Program-made: the position numbers and the translations under genes
Shown here: in pieces, positions 6,073 to 8,410 of the stretch
How the letters are laid out: each line of letters opens with the position of its first letter
Position numbering within the stretch: the first letter of the stretch is position 1
Origin: Spirochaetales bacterium
GTDB lineage: Bacteria; Spirochaetota; Spirochaetia; DTKZ01
DNA: 8,410 nt
Direction of reading: 5' to 3'
Assembly: GCA_031274005.1 (NCBI GenBank)
Contig: JAISQU010000334.1
Location: 1-8,410, forward strand
Notes under the pieces: model-generated
Seen by the model: the letters and a program-made list of their open reading frames with translations, nothing else
The model's database searches: none
Told to the model about the DNA's origin: nothing

Positions 6073-6105
6073 ACGTATGCAGGGAGCTCGGCCCCCTGAA
6101 TACGC
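6073..6105 (-). other. Stem-loop between binding-protein and ATPase genes
   Basis: ACGTATGCAGGG (6073-6084) pairs with CCCTGAATACGC (6094-6105): 12 positions with one mismatch and one G-T pair, and a 9-nt loop. It sits 8 bases after the binding-protein stop. Stem-loops here are common in ABC operons, where they stabilise or partly terminate the message so that binding protein exceeds ATPase. No strong T-run follows, which favours stabilisation over full termination. Confidence 0.65.
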
Positions 6106-6113
6106 ATTAAAAG

Positions 6114-7157
6114 TTACTCGTTGCCGAACTGATCAAACTCGTGAGTGATAACATCCTTCACGGTTATCTTCGTATCCGGCGGCAGCGCGCCGCTGCTGAT
6201 GGAACCATCGATCCAAAACTGAATCTGAGCCTCATTAATTACCGCGTTCCGCGCGTAATAGTGATTCGCCTGAACAGGAACACCTATTTCTTCCTCCGTC
6301 CATTTCGCCGTTTGCGCGGGGTTATCATTCGCCCAGCGTTCGGCCTTCTTTATGGCCTTGACAAAACGCTTAATGGGTTCAGGATTCTTCTTTATGAAGT
6401 CATCCGTGAAATAGTACAAATATGTCCCCGCGCTTTCTCCGGCAATCTGCCGGCTTGTTATAAGGATATTCGCGATGCCCGTGTCCTCAATGGCGCGGAA
6501 AAACGGCGGGTGCGGCGTTGCAATATCAACCAGCCCCTGTTTCAGAGCCTGAACGCCCTCAACATCGGGTATGGTGATATATTCAACCTGGTCCCTGGTG
6601 ATACCGATTTTCTGCCAAATAATATCGGTAAGAAAATCGCTGCAGGTATTACGCTGAATCAATTGCAGCTTGAGCTTCCGGTTGAGCTTCTTGATATCTT
6701 CCAGCGTCCTGATAGGGCCGTTTTTGTCGCTGACCCACCACATGTGCTGCAAATGAATATCCGTAATCTCCTCCGGCGGCTCGACAATGGAACGGGCCAC
6801 GGCGCGGATTGGGGCGCCGCCATGCCGGGCAATAGCCACAGTGTTCGGATGCCCTGTGCCCACATCGTTGTCTCCGCTCAGAATCGAAGGAATCTTTTGC
6901 GGCGACTGGGTTTCTCCGGTGTATATCAATTCAAGACCCACCTCCTCGAAAAAACCCAGATGATCGGCAACGATATACGGCGCGGCAGTACAATCCTTAT
7001 TCGTCCACGTTTTTATTTGGTACACTTGCCGGCCTTCCTTGTTGACGGTAAGCTCCACAGTGTCGGGTTTTCGTGAACACCCCAGTAGAATCCCCGCAGC
7101 CAGGAGCCCCAGCGCCCAGATGCCCGCGTTTTTTCTCAACGCATTTCTCTTTCCCAT
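6114..7157 (-). CDS. ABC importer substrate-binding lipoprotein, NMT1/SsuA-like
   Basis: This 347-residue protein would be exported and lipid-anchored, capturing ligand for the importer. The N-terminus has a basic start (MGKRNALRKN), a hydrophobic stretch (11-25) and a lipobox ILLGC with lipidated C27, then polar SRKPD. The mature part follows the periplasmic-binding type II pattern of NitT/TauT proteins: WTNKDCTAAPYIVADHLGFFEEVGLEL (51-77), SILSGDNDVGTG (91-102) where the ligand pocket usually starts, then VEGVQALKQGLVDIATPHPP (199-218). SAGTYLYYFTDDFIKKNPE marks the second lobe. ATG 7157 has AGGAG 7 nt upstream on the - strand; a longer GTG start at 7214 would add 19 residues before the signal peptide and has no spaced Shine-Dalgarno. 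It follows the permease by 60 bp. The ligand is unknown: nitrate, sulfonate, thiamine-precursor and other small anion or zwitterion binders share this fold. Confidence 0.92.
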   Translation of the reverse strand: MGKRNALRKNAGIWALGLLAAGILLGCSRKPDTVELTVNKEGRQVYQIKTWTNKDCTAAPYIVADHLGFFEEVGLELIYTGETQSPQKIPSILSGDNDVGTGHPNTVAIARHGGAPIRAVARSIVEPPEEITDIHLQHMWWVSDKNGPIRTLEDIKKLNRKLKLQLIQRNTCSDFLTDIIWQKIGITRDQVEYITIPDVEGVQALKQGLVDIATPHPPFFRAIEDTGIANILITSRQIAGESAGTYLYYFTDDFIKKNPEPIKRFVKAIKKAERWANDNPAQTAKWTEEEIGVPVQANHYYARNAVINEAQIQFWIDGSISSGALPPDTKITVKDVITHEFDQFGNE

Positions 7158-7217
7158 TTTGACTCTCCTATAAAATGGTGTTGTATATATAAAGTCGTGA
7201 ATAAGATTGCGCACCTC

Positions 7218-8015
7218 CTATTTCACAACACTTTCTTCTTTCCATGTGAGTATCTTTTTCTCGACCCGGTTAATAACAAAGGTAATCGCCAGTCCCAGAA
7301 CCGCTATAGTAACCACCGCCACGAAAAGCCTTTTTATCTGAAAATTGACCTGCGAATTCAAAATCAGCCAGCCAAGCCCGGCGGTCGCTCCTATCATCTC
7401 CGCGGCGATAAGCATGAAAAAGGATATTCCCGCCCCCTGCTTTAAGCCCGCGAAGATTGTGGGCGCCGCGCCGGGAAGCACAATCTTCCAAAAAAGCGAC
7501 AGTTTGGGAGTTCCCATTGCCAAAGCCGCCTTCACCAGCAAAGGGTCAATATTCTTCACCCCATTGACAGTCCCGAACAGGATAGGCCAAACGCACACCC
7601 ATAATATGATCGCCACCTTCGCGACCTCGCCGATACCGAAGAAAAGTATAAAAACAGGAAATACGGAAAACGGATTAACCTGTGACAAAACGCTCAGCAG
7701 GGGATTCAGATACTCCTCAAAACGCCTGAACCAGCCCCCAAGTACAAAACCCAGCGGCAGGGCAATAGCCGACGCGATAAGAAAACCAACCAGCGCCCGC
7801 CGGAAACTCACCCCCACATGAACAAGCAAATTCCCCGACCACAGCAAATCCCAGCCCGTAGTAACAACCTCCGTCAGCGTAGGAATAAACTGCCGGTCCG
7901 CAATCCCCGCCAAAGGCGCGATCTGCCAAAAAACCAGAAACGCGGCAAGCGCGATACTCTTCCTGTAATAGTAAAACACTCTCGCCGGGATTTTCCTCTT
8001 TCCCTTACCCTTCAT
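7218..8015 (-). CDS. ABC importer permease, NitT/TauT (SsuC/TauC) type
   Basis: This 265-residue inner-membrane protein forms the channel of the importer, probably as a dimer. About six hydrophobic segments are visible, near 20-38, 73-94, 106-128, 132-150, 187-209 and 228-248. SVFPVFILFFGIGEVAK (117-133) resembles the conserved PLAIIWFGIGE stretch of SsuC-type permeases. The ATPase-contact EAA loop is clear at about 162-187 (KAALAMGTPKLSLFWKIVLP). ATG 8015 is preceded by GGAGGAAGG at suitable spacing. It is the first gene of the apparent operon, whose promoter and inverted-repeat operator lie in the next 110 bases. Its TAG stop is embedded in an AGGAGGT sequence. Permease-first order is less common than binding-protein-first but is seen in this family. 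Confidence 0.94.
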   Translation of the reverse strand: MKGKGKRKIPARVFYYYRKSIALAAFLVFWQIAPLAGIADRQFIPTLTEVVTTGWDLLWSGNLLVHVGVSFRRALVGFLIASAIALPLGFVLGGWFRRFEEYLNPLLSVLSQVNPFSVFPVFILFFGIGEVAKVAIILWVCVWPILFGTVNGVKNIDPLLVKAALAMGTPKLSLFWKIVLPGAAPTIFAGLKQGAGISFFMLIAAEMIGATAGLGWLILNSQVNFQIKRLFVAVVTIAVLGLAITFVINRVEKKILTWKEESVVK

Positions 8016-8053
8016 TCAGAACCTTCCTCCGGAACCTCGTCCGCCGGAAATAC

Positions 8054-8101
8054 TAGTATTTACATATGTTTAATAATTATATAAAACATATGTAAATACT
8101 A
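8054..8101. promoter_or_regulatory. Perfect 18-bp inverted repeat, likely operator of the ABC operon
   Basis: TAGTATTTACATATGTTT (8054-8071) and AAACATATGTAAATACTA (8084-8101) are exact inverted complements around a 12-nt centre. Each arm contains the smaller palindrome ACATATGT, with centres 24 bp apart. A further ACATAT at 8109-8114 keeps a 23-24 bp spacing. On the - strand the repeat meets the last base of the predicted -10 and covers the predicted start site, as a repressor site would. The centre also contains TATAAT on the - strand (8081-8076). It could instead act as a 5'-UTR hairpin. Confidence 0.75.
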
Positions 8102-8129
8102 TGATATAACATATAAAAATTTTATGCAA
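8101..8129 (-). promoter_or_regulatory. Candidate promoter of ABC-methyltransferase operon
   Basis: Read on the - strand: TTGCAT (8129-8124) as a weak -35, a 17-bp spacer, then TATCAT (8106-8101) as a -10 matching five of six consensus bases. The expected start near 8094 leaves a leader of about 80 nt before ATG 8015. An alternative -10, TATAAT at 8081-8076, lacks a matching -35. Upstream A-tracts could enhance the promoter. Confidence 0.5.
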
Positions 8130-8133
8130 GAGG

Positions 8134-8158
8134 TTTTTCGCTTTTTTTAATTTTTTTT
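8134..8158 (-). promoter_or_regulatory. Phased A-tracts upstream of the -35 (UP-element-like)
   Basis: T5 (8134-8138), T7 (8142-8148) and T8 (8151-8158) on the + strand are A-tracts on the transcribed strand's sense side. Their centres are about 9 and 9.5 bp apart, close to helical phasing, which bends DNA. They occupy roughly -40 to -65 relative to the predicted start, where AT-rich UP elements contact RNA polymerase alpha. Confidence 0.5.
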
Positions 8159-8208
8159 GAGGGAGGCGCGCCCCCCTGAGGCAGGCGTACAGTCTGCCTA
8201 AAGCTATT

Positions 8209-8369
8209 CTTGACCCATAACTCGATGATTGATTACATATTTCAGGAATTTCTAACCGCAAAGTCGAAAAAGTCGAAGAAGTTTTTGCTGAAAGCCCGGG
8301 TTTTACCTTGTTATATCCAGGTAATTTGTAAGATTTGAGATAAAAACAGGAAATACCACGGTTTTTCCT
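8209..8369 (-). repeat. Right arm of long inverted repeat
   Basis: This is the inverted counterpart of positions 1-164. Between 8255 and 8369 it matches the left arm at all but one position (8291 against 79). From 8209 to 8254 the match is looser, with indels. The boundary near 8254 coincides with the end of the MITE-like element described separately, so the outer part is well conserved and the inner flank is older or under less constraint. Confidence 0.95.
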
Positions 8370-8409
8370 TCTTTTTCTTCCCTTTTTCGACTTTTTCGAC
8401 TTCGCGGTT
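8254..8409. mobile_element. MITE-like element, 156 bp with 24-bp terminal inverted repeats
   Basis: The ends AACCGCAAAGTCGAAAAAGT... (8254-8277) and ...TTTTTCGACTTCGCGGTT (8386-8409) are inverted complements over 24 bp with one mismatch (A at 8260 against C at 8403). Each end holds a doubled GTCGAAAAAGTCGAA core. The interior has no open frame and includes an imperfect palindrome (GGAAATACC/GGTTTTTCC, 8349-8368). Size, TIRs and lack of coding capacity fit a non-autonomous transposon or extragenic repeat. No target-site duplication can be verified because the window ends one base later. Confidence 0.6.
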
Positions 8410-8410
8410 T

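Larger units (their letters stand above)
8016..8208. other. AT-rich regulatory region upstream of the ABC operon
   Basis: This region carries the operon leader, the perfect inverted repeat, the candidate promoter and the A-tracts. Further out is a GC-rich fold-back, GGGAGGC/GCCCCCC (8161-8176, tight loop), then GGCAG/CTGCC (8180-8198). Neither is followed by a T-run in the right direction, so neither is called a terminator. The short open frames here lack coding character. Confidence 0.6.

Noticed and set aside
6141..7076. 311-codon open frame antisense to the binding-protein gene
   Set aside because: The opposite strand has clear family motifs, a lipobox and a Shine-Dalgarno; this frame has none.
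8161..8198. Intrinsic terminator from the GC-rich stems near the A/T tracts
   Set aside because: The T-run lies on the wrong side of the stems for both directions of transcription.
165..8208. The whole window as a composite transposon or genomic island
   Set aside because: There is no transposase, integrase or tRNA, and the contents include aroA and other typical chromosomal genes. The inverted arms fit a dispersed repeat better.

Overview
The window is an ordinary-looking stretch of bacterial chromosome carrying seven recognisable genes, set among unusually repeat-rich intergenic DNA. Base composition is moderate (roughly half G+C) in the genes and AT-rich in the outer intergenic zones. Protein features (a short stand-alone PTS IIA protein, a lipoprotein-type solute-binding protein, a URO-D/MtaA-like methyltransferase) and the many palindromic intergenic repeats suggest an anaerobic, host- or gut-associated spirochaete, perhaps a termite-gut-type Treponema. 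That is inference; no 16S or other firm taxonomic marker is present.

Left half, + strand. Positions 1-507 hold one arm of a long inverted repeat and a cluster of palindromes, then a consensus-like promoter whose predicted transcript would begin at or very near the start codon of a PTS IIA protein (508-960). An NCS2 uracil permease (1107-2390) follows. Next comes a 307-bp gap with two 102-bp direct repeats and a series of small hairpins, and then EPSP synthase aroA (2698-3963), whose Shine-Dalgarno sequence is partly built from the end of the second repeat.

Right half, - strand, convergent to the left half. An apparent operon runs from about 8100 to 4052 in the order permease (8015-7218), lipoprotein binding protein (7157-6114), ATPase (6031-5153) and URO-D-family methyltransferase (5101-4052). 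The first three form a NitT/TauT/SsuABC-type importer. The fourth keeps the His-X-Cys...Cys zinc ligands of corrinoid-dependent methyltransferases. I infer uptake of a small organic compound, possibly a methyl donor. Stem-loops lie in the two gaps flanking the ATPase gene. The operon start has a candidate promoter preceded by three helically phased A-tracts and overlapped by a perfect 18-bp inverted repeat that looks like an operator.

The whole window is bracketed by an inverted repeat of about 160 bp (1-164 and 8209-8369; the outer 115 bp differ at one position). On the right this repeat belongs to a 156-bp MITE-like element with 24-bp terminal inverted repeats. The enclosed genes look like resident chromosomal genes and no transposase is present, so the pair is more likely two inverted copies of a dispersed repeat than the ends of one transposon, though it could mediate inversion of the segment between them.
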